From: Agromyces humatus
GTDB taxonomy: Bacteria; Actinomycetota; Actinomycetes; Actinomycetales; Microbacteriaceae
Direction: 5' to 3'
Assembly (NCBI RefSeq): GCF_021228295.1
Contig: NZ_JAJQPD010000004.1
Location: forward strand, 337,174 to 401,173
DNA length: 64,000 nt
The translations under genes and the position numbers were made by a program. Position 1 is the first letter of the stretch; every line of letters begins with the position of its first letter. Below, one piece after another: positions 41,815 to 51,068 of the stretch. The notes under the pieces were generated by a model. The model searched no databases. It worked only from the letters and a program-made list of their open reading frames with translations, and had not been told where the DNA came from.

Positions 41815-42429
41815 TCAGTCGAGGACGTACCGTGCCAGGCGAAGGCGCAGGCCGTCGAGCAGCAGTTCGAGCCCCGACTCGAACGCCCGGTCGCTGCGCG
41901 ACCGTCCGCGGGGGCCCGCTTCGACGAGGCGGCCGAGCGTCTCGGTCGCGGTCTCGGGCCGCCACACCTCGTCGGGCGAGGCGAGATCGAGGCCGAAGCC
42001 GATCGAGAAGGCGTCGATGATGGCCACGATCTCCAGCACGTCGTCTTCGGGGAAGCCGCCGTCGACGAGTGCAGTGGCGAGCCGGTCGTAGCTCGCGATG
42101 ACGGTGGGGTCGGTGATCGTCTTGCCGACGATGAGCGGGATGAGGAACGGATGCTCCGCGTACATCCGCCGCTCGGCGCGGAGCGTCGCCTCGACGACCG
42201 CGTCCCAGGTGCCGGCGACGGCCTCGGACATGTACCGCTCGCCGAGCCGGCCGCGCATGAGCTCGACGATCTCGTCGCGGCCGGCCACGTGATTGTAGAG
42301 CGAGGACGGCGTCACGCCCAGCCGTCTCGCGATGGCGTTGACGCCGAACGGCAGCCCCTCCTCGACGAGCTGCATCGCGGCATCGGCGATGCGGTCGGGC
42401 GACAGCAGCGGTGTCCTCGGCCTCGGCAT
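41815..42429 (-). CDS. TetR-family repressor of the MFS/amidohydrolase pair
   Basis: A 204-residue regulator. The N-terminal helix-turn-helix is LSPDRIADAAMQLVEEG, then GVNAIARRLGVTPSSLYNHVAGRDEIVELM. The C-terminal domain has no known ligand. It is divergent from an MFS transporter, and the perfect palindrome at 42505-42525 between them is its likely operator. The inducer may be the amidohydrolase substrate. Confidence 0.92.
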   Translation of the reverse strand: MPRPRTPLLSPDRIADAAMQLVEEGLPFGVNAIARRLGVTPSSLYNHVAGRDEIVELMRGRLGERYMSEAVAGTWDAVVEATLRAERRMYAEHPFLIPLIVGKTITDPTVIASYDRLATALVDGGFPEDDVLEIVAIIDAFSIGFGLDLASPDEVWRPETATETLGRLVEAGPRGRSRSDRAFESGLELLLDGLRLRLARYVLD

Positions 42430-42504
42430 CGGCGCCTCCTTCGTCGACGTCAGCCTACGGGTCGCGAAATCCCCTCTTCCCGAATCCCGCTCACTTCTGC
42501 ATAA

Positions 42505-42525
42505 TAAACGAATACCATTCGTTTA
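42505..42525. promoter_or_regulatory. Perfect TetR operator
   Basis: TAAACGAAT (42505-42513) and ATTCGTTTA (42517-42525) are perfect 9-base arms with a 3-base spacer ACC. The site is in the 137-base divergent region, 42 bases before the MFS start and 76 before the tetR start, so one bound dimer could control both. Confidence 0.75.
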
Positions 42526-42566
42526 CCTCGCGCACACTGTCGTGCCGAACCCCCCGGAGGTCCCCC

Positions 42567-43799
42567 GTGTCCAACTCCCTCCCATCCGTCCGGATCCCCC
42601 TGCGGGTGCCGAGCGCCGCCGCCACGTTCGGGATCGGCATCGCCGGCTACCTCGGCGTGAACCTCTCGCCGTACATGATCGCCGCGGCGCAATCGGCGCT
42701 CGGGGTCGACGTGCTCACCGCGAGCTGGCTCGTGACGGGCACCCTGCTCCTCACGGCCGTCACCGGCCTCGCCACTGCGAGGCTCAGCGCAGGACCGCAC
42801 CGCGTGCTCGTCGCGCGCGTCGGGCTGGTGCTCGCCGCGGTCGGCTTCGGCGCCGCCGCGCTCGTGCCCGCCCCCGCGGTGGTCGTGGCGGGTCTGCTCC
42901 TCGGCGGCATCGGCGCAGGCGGCGCCGTCTCGTCCTCGGGCGCCGCGCTGGCCGCGTTCATCGACCCCGACCGGGTCGCCGGGTTCAACGGGCTCGCCAA
43001 CCGTGCGATCGTGACCGTGATCCTCGCGCTGATCCCGCTCGTGCCGCTCGTGCCGATCAGCGTCTTCGGCACGCTCGCGCTCTTCGCCCTCGTGGTGCTG
43101 TTCATGTCGGCGTGGCTGCCGTCCGCCCCCGTCGTGGAGCACGCCGCCGTACCGGTCGCCGGCGCCGCGGCATCCGATGCCGTCGCCCGACGGCCGCACC
43201 GCGTCGAGACGATCGCGGGCTTCGCGCTGCTCGGCACGTTCGCGTTCTGGGCCGTCAGCGAGGATTCGCTCTGGGCCATGGCGGGGGTCATGGGCGCCGA
43301 CCAGGCCGGCCTCACCCCGGAGGGCCTCGGCATCGCGCTGAGCGGCGCCACCGCGGGCGGCATCGTCGGCGCCGTCCTGCTCATGGTCGTCGGCAACCGC
43401 CTCGGCCGGGCGGTGCCGCTCGCGATGCTGCTCGCCATCGGCGGCGTGCTGAAGATCGTCGAGGGCTTCGTGACCGACCCGACCGCGTTCATCGTCGTGT
43501 TCATCGCGTGGAACACCATCTACGCGATCGCCTTCCTCTACTTCGTCTCGACCGCGGCGGCCCTCGACGCGGACGGCCGGTGGTCGGGTCCGCTCCTGGC
43601 GGTGTACCTCGTGGGGTCGGCCCTCACGCCGGTGATCGGCGCGGCGCTCGTCGAGTCGTTCGGCTATCAGGGCTTCGTCGTGGTGCTGGGCGTCGCGAGC
43701 TTCGTCCTGGCCGTGCCCGCCTTCCTCGTCGCGCGCATCTCGAGCCGGCTCCAGCGAACCGAGGAACCCGCCGCCGTGGCCGAAGGGGTGGCGGCATGA
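42567..43799 (+). CDS. Major facilitator superfamily transporter
   Basis: A 410-residue MFS permease with 12 predicted helices; LGIALSGATAGGIVGAVLL and LLLGGIGAGGAVSSSGAALAAF are pore-lining-like stretches. GTG 42567 has GGAGG six bases upstream. It is coupled to the amidohydrolase by an ATGA overlap and controlled by the TetR operator. The two genes may import and hydrolyse the same compound, or export a toxic one. Confidence 0.9.
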   Translation: MSNSLPSVRIPLRVPSAAATFGIGIAGYLGVNLSPYMIAAAQSALGVDVLTASWLVTGTLLLTAVTGLATARLSAGPHRVLVARVGLVLAAVGFGAAALVPAPAVVVAGLLLGGIGAGGAVSSSGAALAAFIDPDRVAGFNGLANRAIVTVILALIPLVPLVPISVFGTLALFALVVLFMSAWLPSAPVVEHAAVPVAGAAASDAVARRPHRVETIAGFALLGTFAFWAVSEDSLWAMAGVMGADQAGLTPEGLGIALSGATAGGIVGAVLLMVVGNRLGRAVPLAMLLAIGGVLKIVEGFVTDPTAFIVVFIAWNTIYAIAFLYFVSTAAALDADGRWSGPLLAVYLVGSALTPVIGAALVESFGYQGFVVVLGVASFVLAVPAFLVARISSRLQRTEEPAAVAEGVAA

Positions 43800-45427
43800 A
43801 CCTCACCGTCCACGCGAACGGCCGCGTGTTCACTGCCGATGAGCCCGCGTGGGCACAGGCCGTCGTCGTCGAGGGTGAGCGCATCTCGTTCGTGGGGTCC
43901 GACGCCGATGCCGCGGCGTTCGCCGGGCCGGATGCCGCGGTCGTGGACCTGGAGGGCCGGGTCGTGGTGCCCGGCTTCATCGACGCCCACACCCACCTCG
44001 TCATGATGGGCGAGGCGCTCGGCAAGGTCGGCCTCACCGACGCGCGCACGCTCCCGGAGATCCAGGACCGGCTGCGCGCCGCACGCGACGCCGAGCCCGA
44101 CGCACCCCGCCTGCTCGGTCGCGGCTGGCTCTTCGACTCGGTGCCGGGCGGCACGCCCACGGCGGCGATGCTCGACGCCGTCGTCGCCGACGTGCCCGTG
44201 TACCTCGACGCGAACGACTACCACTCCGCGTGGGTCAACTCGGCCGCACTGCGCGAGCTGGGCATCGACCGGGACACCCCTGATCCGCTCGGCGGGCGCA
44301 TCGGCCGCGACGCCCGCGGCGAGCCCGACGGCATGCTCTACGAGACTGCCGCACAACAGCATGTGTGGTCGCTGCTCGCCGAGGTCGCGACCGACGCCGA
44401 CCGCGACGCGGCCGTCGAGCGCACCATCGCCGCCTACCTCGCGACGGGCGTCACGGGCGTGGTCGACATGGCGTTCGACGAACTCGGCCTCGCGGCGTTC
44501 GATCGTGCGGCCGAACGCCGCGGCGACACGCTGCCGATCCGCGTGCTCGCGCACTGGTTCATCGCCAACACCGGCGAAGATGCGCAGAACCTTGCGCAGG
44601 TCGCTCGCGCCGTCGAGCTCGCGGGAGAGCGCAGGCCGTGGCTGAAGATCGCCGGCATCAAGCTCGTGCTGGACGGCGTGATCGACGCGTGCACGGCCGC
44701 GATGCGGCATCCGTACGCCGACGGCTCGAACGCCGAGCCGATCTGGCCGCTCGAGCGGCTGCGCCCGGTGGTGGCCGCGGCCGACGCGGCCGGACTCCAG
44801 GTTGCGTTGCACGCGATCGGCGACCTCGCGAGCGATGTGGCGCTCGACGCGCTCGAGCACGCGCACGCCGTGAACGGCGACCGCCCGCGGCGCCACCGCA
44901 TCGAGCACCTCGAGTACGCCGCCCCCGCGACGGCCGCCCGCATGGCCGCGCTCGGCGTCACCGCCTCGATGCAGCCCGTGCACGCCGACCCCGCGATCTG
45001 GGCCAACTGGGCGGCGATGCTCGGTGACGAGCGCACCGACCGCGGATTCGCCTGGCCGGAGTTCCGCGAGGCGGGTGCGCTGCTCGCGTTCTCGACGGAT
45101 GCCCCGACCGCCCCGCACGAGGCGCTGCCCAACCTGTACATCGCGGCGACGCGACGGTCGGCCCTCGACTCCTCGTACCCCGCGAACCACCCCGAGTACG
45201 CGGTGCCGCTCGCGGACGCGGTCGCCCACGCGACGCGAGATGCCGCCGCGAGCTGCCTCGAGGAGCACGAGCGGGGCCGCATCGCACCGGGCCTCGCGGC
45301 CGACTTCGCGGTGCTCGACCGTGACCCGTTCATCGAGGGAGCCGAAGTGCTGCTCGAGGCGCGCGTGGTGCGCACGGTCGTGGCGGGGCATCCGGTGTAT
45401 GAAGCCGCCGCGGCATCCGTCGGCTGA
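43796..45427 (+). CDS. YtcJ-like metal-dependent amidohydrolase
   Basis: A 543-residue amidohydrolase of the ATZ/YtcJ class. The metal site HxH is in VPGFIDAHTHLVMMGE (about residues 59-75). Further hallmarks are KLVLDGVIDACTAAM, LHAIGDLASDVALDALE (His about 340), HRIEHLEYA and FSTDAPTAPHEALPN. These enzymes hydrolyse amide or ester bonds in exogenous compounds. The substrate is unknown. The ATGA overlap and TetR operator show co-regulation with the MFS transporter. Confidence 0.92.
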   Translation: MNLTVHANGRVFTADEPAWAQAVVVEGERISFVGSDADAAAFAGPDAAVVDLEGRVVVPGFIDAHTHLVMMGEALGKVGLTDARTLPEIQDRLRAARDAEPDAPRLLGRGWLFDSVPGGTPTAAMLDAVVADVPVYLDANDYHSAWVNSAALRELGIDRDTPDPLGGRIGRDARGEPDGMLYETAAQQHVWSLLAEVATDADRDAAVERTIAAYLATGVTGVVDMAFDELGLAAFDRAAERRGDTLPIRVLAHWFIANTGEDAQNLAQVARAVELAGERRPWLKIAGIKLVLDGVIDACTAAMRHPYADGSNAEPIWPLERLRPVVAAADAAGLQVALHAIGDLASDVALDALEHAHAVNGDRPRRHRIEHLEYAAPATAARMAALGVTASMQPVHADPAIWANWAAMLGDERTDRGFAWPEFREAGALLAFSTDAPTAPHEALPNLYIAATRRSALDSSYPANHPEYAVPLADAVAHATRDAAASCLEEHERGRIAPGLAADFAVLDRDPFIEGAEVLLEARVVRTVVAGHPVYEAAAASVG

Positions 45428-45442
45428 AACTCCACTCGACGA

Positions 45443-45476
45443 CAGAACCGCCCCCGGTCTCTCGGGGGCGGTTCTG
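45443..45476. terminator. Strong bidirectional hairpin terminator
   Basis: CAGAACCGCCCCCG (45443-45456) pairs perfectly with CGGGGGCGGTTCTG (45463-45476) over 14 base pairs with a 6-base loop GTCTCT. It lies between the converging amidohydrolase and permease genes. A T-run is absent. Confidence 0.85.
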
Positions 45477-45511
45477 CAGGTCTGCTCGCGCTCGGAGGCG
45501 GTCTCCGAACC

Positions 45512-47065
45512 TCAGTCTTCGGCGGTCGCGCGCGTCAGCGTCTCGCCGCGGAAGAAGCCCGGCCGCTTCCACCACTGCCACAGCATGATCACGACACCCG
45601 AGAGCAGCACGACCATGCCGAGCACGAACACGAGGCCGAGACCGAAGATGTTCGAGCCGCTGCCGTAGTCGGGGTTCATGCTGTCGATGAGCGTCGTGAA
45701 GAACAGCACGCCGAGGATCACGCCACCGACGAGCGGGAACAGCAGGGTGAAGAAGAAGTTGCGCACCGAGCGCCACCACACCTTGCGGAAGAACCACACG
45801 CACGCGAACGCGGTGATGCCGTAGTAGAAGCAGATCATCATGCCGAGCGCGGTGATCGTGTCCCAGAGCACGTCTTCGCTGAGGAACCGCATGACGGCGT
45901 AGAAGACCGACGCCACGACCGCCGAGACGATCGTCGCGTAGCCGGGGGTGAAGAACCGCGGGCTGACCGTCGCGAACTTCTCGGGCAGGGCGCCGTAGTG
46001 GCCCATCGCGAGCAGCGTGCGCGCGGGCGACACGAACGTCGACTGCAGCGACGACGCCGACGAGGTGAGCACCGCGAGCGACACGAGCACCGCGAGCGGG
46101 CCGAGGATCGGACCGGCGAGGTGGAAGAACACGTTGTCCTGGATGTCGGGGTTGCCGAGTCCGAACTCGCCCGTGCCGACACCCGCGTAGGCGATGAGCG
46201 CGACCGCGATGAGCAGGTACAGCACCACGATCGTGATGACCGTGATGGTCGCCGCACGGCCGGGAGTCTTCTCGGATCCCTTCGTCTCCTCGTTCATGGT
46301 GAGGGTGACGTCCCAGCCCCAGAAGATGAAGATCGACAGCGAGAGGCCGGCGGCGAATGCCGAGAACGACTCGACTGCGAACGGGTTGAACCAGCTCAGC
46401 TCGATCGCGGTGGCGTCGAAGGCGTTGCCGTTGGCGACCTCGACGAGGGCCGCCCCCGCGAAGATCAGCAGCACGAGCACCTGGAAGCCGACGAGCCAGT
46501 ACTGCAGTCGCTGCGTGGTCTGCATGTCGCGGTACGACACCCACGTCGCCGCGGCGACGAACAGCAGACAGACGGTGACATTGATGAGCGGATTCGCCGC
46601 GAGGCCGGCGATCTCGGGGTTGCCCGTGATCTGCGAGATCAGCAGGAACAGGAAGTCGACGGCGATGCCCGCGAGGTTCGAGAGCACCAGGATCGTCGCG
46701 GCGATGAGGCCCCAGCCCGCCATCCAGCCGATCCATGGGCCGAAGGCCCGGGTCGCCCACGTGAACGACGTGCCCGAGTCGGGCATGCGGCGGTTGAGCT
46801 CGCGGTAGCCGAACGCGACGAGCAACATCGGAATGAACCCCACGAGGATGATCGCGGGCACCTGCACCCCGACCTCCGACACGGTCGGGCCGAGGGCGGC
46901 CGTGAGCGTGTACGCGGGCGCGATGCACGAGATGCCGATGACGATCGCGCCGATGAGGCCGACGGCTCCCGCCGACAGCCCCTTCTTCGTGATGCCGTGC
47001 TCGGCGCCGTCGACCGCGCGGGTCGCTTCGGTCAGCGGGGGCAGGTGGTCAGGTTGTTGCGTCAT
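45512..47065 (-). CDS. APC-superfamily amino-acid/polyamine permease
   Basis: A 517-residue permease with 12 predicted helices. APC hallmarks are GAIVIGISCIAPAYTLTAALG in helix 1, YRELNRRMPDSGTSFTWATRAFGPW and SSLQSTFVSPARTLLAMGHYGALP. It is the last gene of the putrescine/GABA operon and probably imports the amine or amino acid degraded by the upstream genes. ATG 47065 has AGGAG-type sequence (TCCTGAAAGAGAC) upstream. Confidence 0.92.
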   Translation of the reverse strand: MTQQPDHLPPLTEATRAVDGAEHGITKKGLSAGAVGLIGAIVIGISCIAPAYTLTAALGPTVSEVGVQVPAIILVGFIPMLLVAFGYRELNRRMPDSGTSFTWATRAFGPWIGWMAGWGLIAATILVLSNLAGIAVDFLFLLISQITGNPEIAGLAANPLINVTVCLLFVAAATWVSYRDMQTTQRLQYWLVGFQVLVLLIFAGAALVEVANGNAFDATAIELSWFNPFAVESFSAFAAGLSLSIFIFWGWDVTLTMNEETKGSEKTPGRAATITVITIVVLYLLIAVALIAYAGVGTGEFGLGNPDIQDNVFFHLAGPILGPLAVLVSLAVLTSSASSLQSTFVSPARTLLAMGHYGALPEKFATVSPRFFTPGYATIVSAVVASVFYAVMRFLSEDVLWDTITALGMMICFYYGITAFACVWFFRKVWWRSVRNFFFTLLFPLVGGVILGVLFFTTLIDSMNPDYGSGSNIFGLGLVFVLGMVVLLSGVVIMLWQWWKRPGFFRGETLTRATAED

Positions 47066-47076
47066 TGCAGTCTCTT

Positions 47077-47132
47077 TCAGGAGGTCGTGGTGCGCGGCAC
47101 CGCGACGTCAGGGGGTCGTGGTGCGCGGCACC
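47077..47132. repeat. Direct repeat at the usp gene end
   Basis: A 25-base unit (minus strand GGTGCCGCGCACCACGACC then CCTGA) occurs twice at a 31-base step. The upstream copy codes for the last residues and stop of the UspA gene, and the downstream copy lies after it with a second TGA. Confidence 0.7.
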
Positions 47133-47986
47133 ACGATGACGGGCACCGGGAGTTCGCGAAGCATCTTCGCGGCGGTGGAACCGAGGAACAGGTGATGCGG
47201 GGTGGCGAGCCGGCTCGAACCGACGAGCACGACCTCGCCGGCGTGCCACTCGAGGTCGCGCACCGACTCCTCGATGGTCGCGCCCGTGGCGGTCACGACG
47301 GTCGCGTCGACGCCGGCCGGCAGCGAGCGCTGCGCTTCGGCGAGCACCTCGTCGGCGTGCGCACTGCTCGCGAGGTCGGCGAGCCCCTCGTCCATGCCCG
47401 ACGGCAGGTCGATGGGCACGAGCGAGAGCAGGCGCAGCGGCGCGTGCGCCGAACGCGCGAAGCGAACGGATGCCTCGAGCACGGCGCTCGACCCCGCACG
47501 CGTGCCGATCGCCGCCGTGATGCGGGTAACCCCCTGTGCGGGTGCGACCTCGCGAGCGCCCGCGGGCGCGAGCGCCACCGGCACATCCGACGAGTGCAGC
47601 AGCGCGCTCGCGACCGAGCCGATGCGCATGCGTCCGAGCAGGCCGCCGCGGGCCGCGCCGACGACGATGAACGACGCGGCGAACTCGTGCGCGGCCTCGA
47701 TGAGCCCCTCGGCGAACGACTCGGCGTAGCGGATGTGCAGCTGCTGCGCGATGTCGTCGTCGAGCGTGGCCGAGGCTTCGGCGAGCCAGGTGCGCGAGCG
47801 CTCCTTGACGTAACGCTCATAGCCGGTGTCAGGCGGGATGACGCCGCCGCGCACCTCGATCGGCAGCACCATGACCACCTCGAGCAGCGCCTCGGTCGCG
47901 GCGGCGAGCCGCGCGCCGAGGGCGAGGGCGTCGGCACCCGATTCGTTGGCCGTGTAGCCGACGACGATGCGATCGGGCCCCGACAT
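47108..47986 (-). CDS. Universal stress protein with two UspA domains
   Basis: A 292-residue protein with two tandem UspA folds (about residues 1-150 and 155-292). The ATP-binding-type G-x2-G-x9-G-(S/T) patterns are VVGAARGGLLGRMRIGSVAS and VLVGSSRLATPHHLFLGSTA. Its start overlaps the oxidase stop (TGATG), so it is translated with the operon. UspA proteins bind ATP under stress or starvation; the role in amine catabolism is unknown. Confidence 0.92.
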   Translation of the reverse strand: MSGPDRIVVGYTANESGADALALGARLAAATEALLEVVMVLPIEVRGGVIPPDTGYERYVKERSRTWLAEASATLDDDIAQQLHIRYAESFAEGLIEAAHEFAASFIVVGAARGGLLGRMRIGSVASALLHSSDVPVALAPAGAREVAPAQGVTRITAAIGTRAGSSAVLEASVRFARSAHAPLRLLSLVPIDLPSGMDEGLADLASSAHADEVLAEAQRSLPAGVDATVVTATGATIEESVRDLEWHAGEVVLVGSSRLATPHHLFLGSTAAKMLRELPVPVIVVPRTTTP

Positions 47987-49368
47987 CAGCGGCCCTCGAG
48001 GATCGCGTCGGCGACGAGTCGACCCATGCGAATGGCGCCGTCGACGTGCTGGTAGCCCTTGCCCGCCATGTCGCTGCACGCGAAGTGGATCGGGCCGACG
48101 GGCGTGCGCAGGTCGGCGCCGTAGCGCGCGAGGCCGCCCATGTCGAAGCTCGCGGCATAGGCGCCACGGGTCCACTCCTCGCTGCCCCAGTCGCTCTCGT
48201 AGTACACGACCGGGGTGAGCGCCTGCTCGCCGTAGTAATGCGAGATCGACTCGAGGATGCGCGCCTTGCGCTCCTCGGCGCTCAGCGAGAACACACCATC
48301 GGCCTCTTCGTCGGAGACGAAGCCGACGAGCGTGCCGCGCGGGTCGTCGTGGTTCGTGTTGTCATAGGCCTCGTGGCAGAGCTCGTAGGGGCTGAACGCG
48401 GTGCCGCTGAGGCCGGAGTCGCGCCAGAACGGCGTCTCGTAGACGGCGTGCACCTTGATGACGAAGCCCATCGACAGGTGCTGGTGCAACTGGTGCTGGC
48501 GGCGCGGCAGCGGCGGCTCGTATGAGATTCGGCTGATGAGGATCGGCGGGACGGCCAGGATGACCCGGTCCGCGTGCACCTCGAGGCTGTCGGTCACGGC
48601 GACGACACCGTGGCCCACGGCATCACCCTGTCCCCCGACAGACTGAGCCCAGCGGATCGTGCGCACCGGCTGGCCCAGCCGGATGCGCTCGCCCAGCCGC
48701 TCGGCGAGCCCCAGCGGCACCTGCTGCAGGCCGCCGACGACGCGCTTGTCGAGGATGAAGTCGGCGTCGACGAGGTTCGAGAACGAGCCGGCCGAGGCGG
48801 CCATGAGCAGCGCCTGCAGCGCCGAGAACGCGTGGTCGGGCTTGGTGAGCATCGCACCCGCGATGAACATGCCGATGTTCAGGCGCGCCTCGTCGTCGTC
48901 GGTCTGCGTCTCGAGCCAGTGCGCGAACGAGATCTCGTCGAGCTCCTTGGCCTTCGGGTGCGCCCACGGCTCGTCGGGATCGATCTGCGCGACGAGTGCA
49001 TCGAGCTTCTCGATGAGGCCGACGATCTCGCCCTCGGTCTTCGCCGGAACCGGGAAGATCTCGCCCTCGAAGAGGCGCCGCACGCCGTCCTTGTCGATGT
49101 AGACGTTCTCGCCCTCGCGGTAGCGCGAGTAGGTCTCGAGGCCGAGCTCGTCGAGCGTCTCGATGAGGGCGTCCTGATCGGGCGAGACCCACTGGCCGCC
49201 GATCTCGAGCATGGCGCCCTCGATCGTGTCGGTCCAGAGGCGGCCGCCGACGCGGTCGCGAGCCTCGAGCACGACGACCGAGCGGCCCGCGTTCACCAGC
49301 TTGGTGGCGGCGGTGAGGCCGGCGGCGCCGGCCCCGACGATGACGACATCCGTGTCGATGCGTTCCAT
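47986..49368 (-). CDS. puo: Flavin monoamine oxidase, putrescine oxidase-like
   Basis: A 460-residue FAD enzyme. The Rossmann motif is VVIVGAGAAGLTAATKLV, followed by VLEARDRVGGRLWTD. A second FAD-contact motif is SDMAGKGYQHVDGAIRMG near the C-terminus. LEIGGQWVSPDQDAL and YSRYREGENVYI match putrescine oxidase of Kocuria/Rhodococcus type. It would oxidise putrescine to 4-aminobutanal plus ammonia and hydrogen peroxide. Operon neighbours (GABA transaminase, succinate-semialdehyde dehydrogenase) support this. Other amines remain possible. Confidence 0.87.
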   Translation of the reverse strand: MERIDTDVVIVGAGAAGLTAATKLVNAGRSVVVLEARDRVGGRLWTDTIEGAMLEIGGQWVSPDQDALIETLDELGLETYSRYREGENVYIDKDGVRRLFEGEIFPVPAKTEGEIVGLIEKLDALVAQIDPDEPWAHPKAKELDEISFAHWLETQTDDDEARLNIGMFIAGAMLTKPDHAFSALQALLMAASAGSFSNLVDADFILDKRVVGGLQQVPLGLAERLGERIRLGQPVRTIRWAQSVGGQGDAVGHGVVAVTDSLEVHADRVILAVPPILISRISYEPPLPRRQHQLHQHLSMGFVIKVHAVYETPFWRDSGLSGTAFSPYELCHEAYDNTNHDDPRGTLVGFVSDEEADGVFSLSAEERKARILESISHYYGEQALTPVVYYESDWGSEEWTRGAYAASFDMGGLARYGADLRTPVGPIHFACSDMAGKGYQHVDGAIRMGRLVADAILEGR

Positions 49369-49388
49369 GATTCCTGTCTTCTCAGTTC

Positions 49389-49489
49389 CGTGGGTTGAGG
49401 AGCGCTCGACGAAGGAGGCCGCGTCTCGTAACCCGAGTCATGACGTAGCGGGTTTCGAGACGGTCGCTTCGCTCCCCCCTCAACCCACG
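49389..49489. repeat. REP-like inverted repeat between gabD and puo
   Basis: CGTGGGTTGAGG ... GGGTTTCGAGACGGTCGC ... CCCCTCAACCCACG. The ends form an inverted repeat. It fills the 127-base gap inside the operon and would fold as an mRNA hairpin. Confidence 0.7.
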
Positions 49490-49496
49490 GTTCTGC

Positions 49497-50966
49497 TCAG
49501 CTCACCGGGATGAGCGTGTACTTGGTGTCGAGGTACTCGTGGATGCCTTCGAACCCGCCCTCGCGGCCGATGCCCGATTGCTTGATGCCGCCGAACGGTG
49601 CGGCGGCGTTCGAGACGAGGCCGGTGTTCAGGCCCATCATGCCGGTGGCGAGCCGCTCGATCATGCGGTGCCCGCGCGCCAGGTCTTGCGTGAACACGTA
49701 CGAGACGAGCCCGTATTCGGTGTTGTTCGCGAGGCGGACGGCCTCGTCTTCGTCGGCGAAGGTCGTGATGCCGAGCACCGGGCCGAAGATCTCCTCGCGC
49801 AGCAGGCGCGCGTCGGCCGGAACCGAGCCGAGCACCGTGGGCGAGTAGAACGAGCCCGCACCCGAGATCACGGCGCCGCCGGTGAGCAGCGTCGCGCCCT
49901 TGTCGACGGCGTCCTGGACGAGTTCGTCGGTCGTCGCGACCGCCTTGTCGTCGATCAGCGGGCCGATCGCGATGCCGTCTTCGGTGCCGCGACCCACCCG
50001 CATCGCCGAGACCCGCTCGGTGACGCGGCGGGCGAACTCGGCGGCGACGTCTTCGTGCACGATGAAGCGGTTGGCCGCGGTGCACGCCTGGCCGATGTTG
50101 CGGAACTTCGCCAGCATCGCCCCGTCGACCGCCTTGTCGAGGTCGGCGTCGTCGAACACGACGAACGGCGCGTTGCCGCCGAGCTCCATGCTCGTGCGAA
50201 GGATGCCCTGCGCCGACTGCGCCATGAGCGCGCGGCCGACCTCGGTCGAACCGGTGAAGCTCAGCTTGCGCAGCCGCGGGTCTGCGATGATCGGCGCCGA
50301 CACCTTCGACGACGTCGAGGTGGCGATGACGTTGACGACACCGGCGGGCAGGCCGACCTCTTCGAGCAGCTGCACGAAGGCGATGGTCGTCAGCGGCGTG
50401 AGGGCCGGGGGCTTGATCACCACGGTGCATCCGGCAGCCAGCGCAGGCGCGATCTTGCGCGTCGCCATCGCGAGCGGGAAGTTCCACGGGGTGATGAAGA
50501 ACGAAGGACCGACCGGCCGCTGCGACACGACCATGTGGCCGGTGCCCTCGGGGTTCAGGCCGTAGCGGCCCGAGATGCGCACTGCCTCTTCGCTGAACCA
50601 GCGCAGGAACTCGCCGCCGTAGGCGACCTCGCCGCGTGCCTCGGCGAGCGGCTTGCCCATCTCGACCGTCATGAGCAGCGCGAACTCCTCTTTGCGCTCC
50701 TGCAGCAGGTCGAACGCACGACGGAGCAGCTCACCGCGCTGGCGCGGCGGGGTGGCGGCCCACGCCTCCTGCGCGGCCACGGCGGCGTCGAGCGCACGAA
50801 TGCCGTCGGCCGGCGAGGCATCCGCGATCTCCTTGATCGTCTCGCCCGTCGAAGGATCGCTGACGGCGAGGGTCTTGCCGCCCTCGGCGTCGACCCACTC
50901 GCCGGCGATGAACAGCCCGCCGTTGACCTTGTCGAGCACGGTGGCTTCGAGTGTTGCGTTCGTCAT
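49497..50966 (-). CDS. gabD: NAD(P)-dependent succinate-semialdehyde dehydrogenase
   Basis: A 489-residue aldehyde dehydrogenase. It has the nucleotide-binding SFTGSTEVGRALM, the catalytic Glu in TSMELGGNAPFVVF (about 267) and the catalytic Cys in FRNIGQACTAANRF (about 301). PFGGIKQSGIGREGG near the end is typical. It oxidises succinic semialdehyde (and possibly 4-aminobutanal) to the acid, feeding the TCA cycle. ATG 50966 is 95 bases after gdh. Confidence 0.93.
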   Translation of the reverse strand: MTNATLEATVLDKVNGGLFIAGEWVDAEGGKTLAVSDPSTGETIKEIADASPADGIRALDAAVAAQEAWAATPPRQRGELLRRAFDLLQERKEEFALLMTVEMGKPLAEARGEVAYGGEFLRWFSEEAVRISGRYGLNPEGTGHMVVSQRPVGPSFFITPWNFPLAMATRKIAPALAAGCTVVIKPPALTPLTTIAFVQLLEEVGLPAGVVNVIATSTSSKVSAPIIADPRLRKLSFTGSTEVGRALMAQSAQGILRTSMELGGNAPFVVFDDADLDKAVDGAMLAKFRNIGQACTAANRFIVHEDVAAEFARRVTERVSAMRVGRGTEDGIAIGPLIDDKAVATTDELVQDAVDKGATLLTGGAVISGAGSFYSPTVLGSVPADARLLREEIFGPVLGITTFADEDEAVRLANNTEYGLVSYVFTQDLARGHRMIERLATGMMGLNTGLVSNAAAPFGGIKQSGIGREGGFEGIHEYLDTKYTLIPVS

Positions 50967-51030
50967 GCGTGTCGTTTCCGTTTCGTGATTCTCGGTGGCG
51001 GTTCGGTGGCTGTCGGATGTCCCGGCGGGG

Positions 51031-51068
51031 GTTCCCCGTCGATCAGGGGGTTCCCCGTCGATCAGGGG
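51031..51068. repeat. Tandem duplication spanning the gdh stop codon
   Basis: GTTCCCCGTCGATCAGGGG occurs at 51031-51049 and 51050-51068, a 19-base period. The right copy contains the stop codon of the glutamate-type dehydrogenase (51062-51064). Confidence 0.8.

Noticed and set aside
43667..45391. A 574-codon antisense frame over the amidohydrolase
   Set aside because: Shadow of the codon bias; the sense strand encodes an intact metal site.
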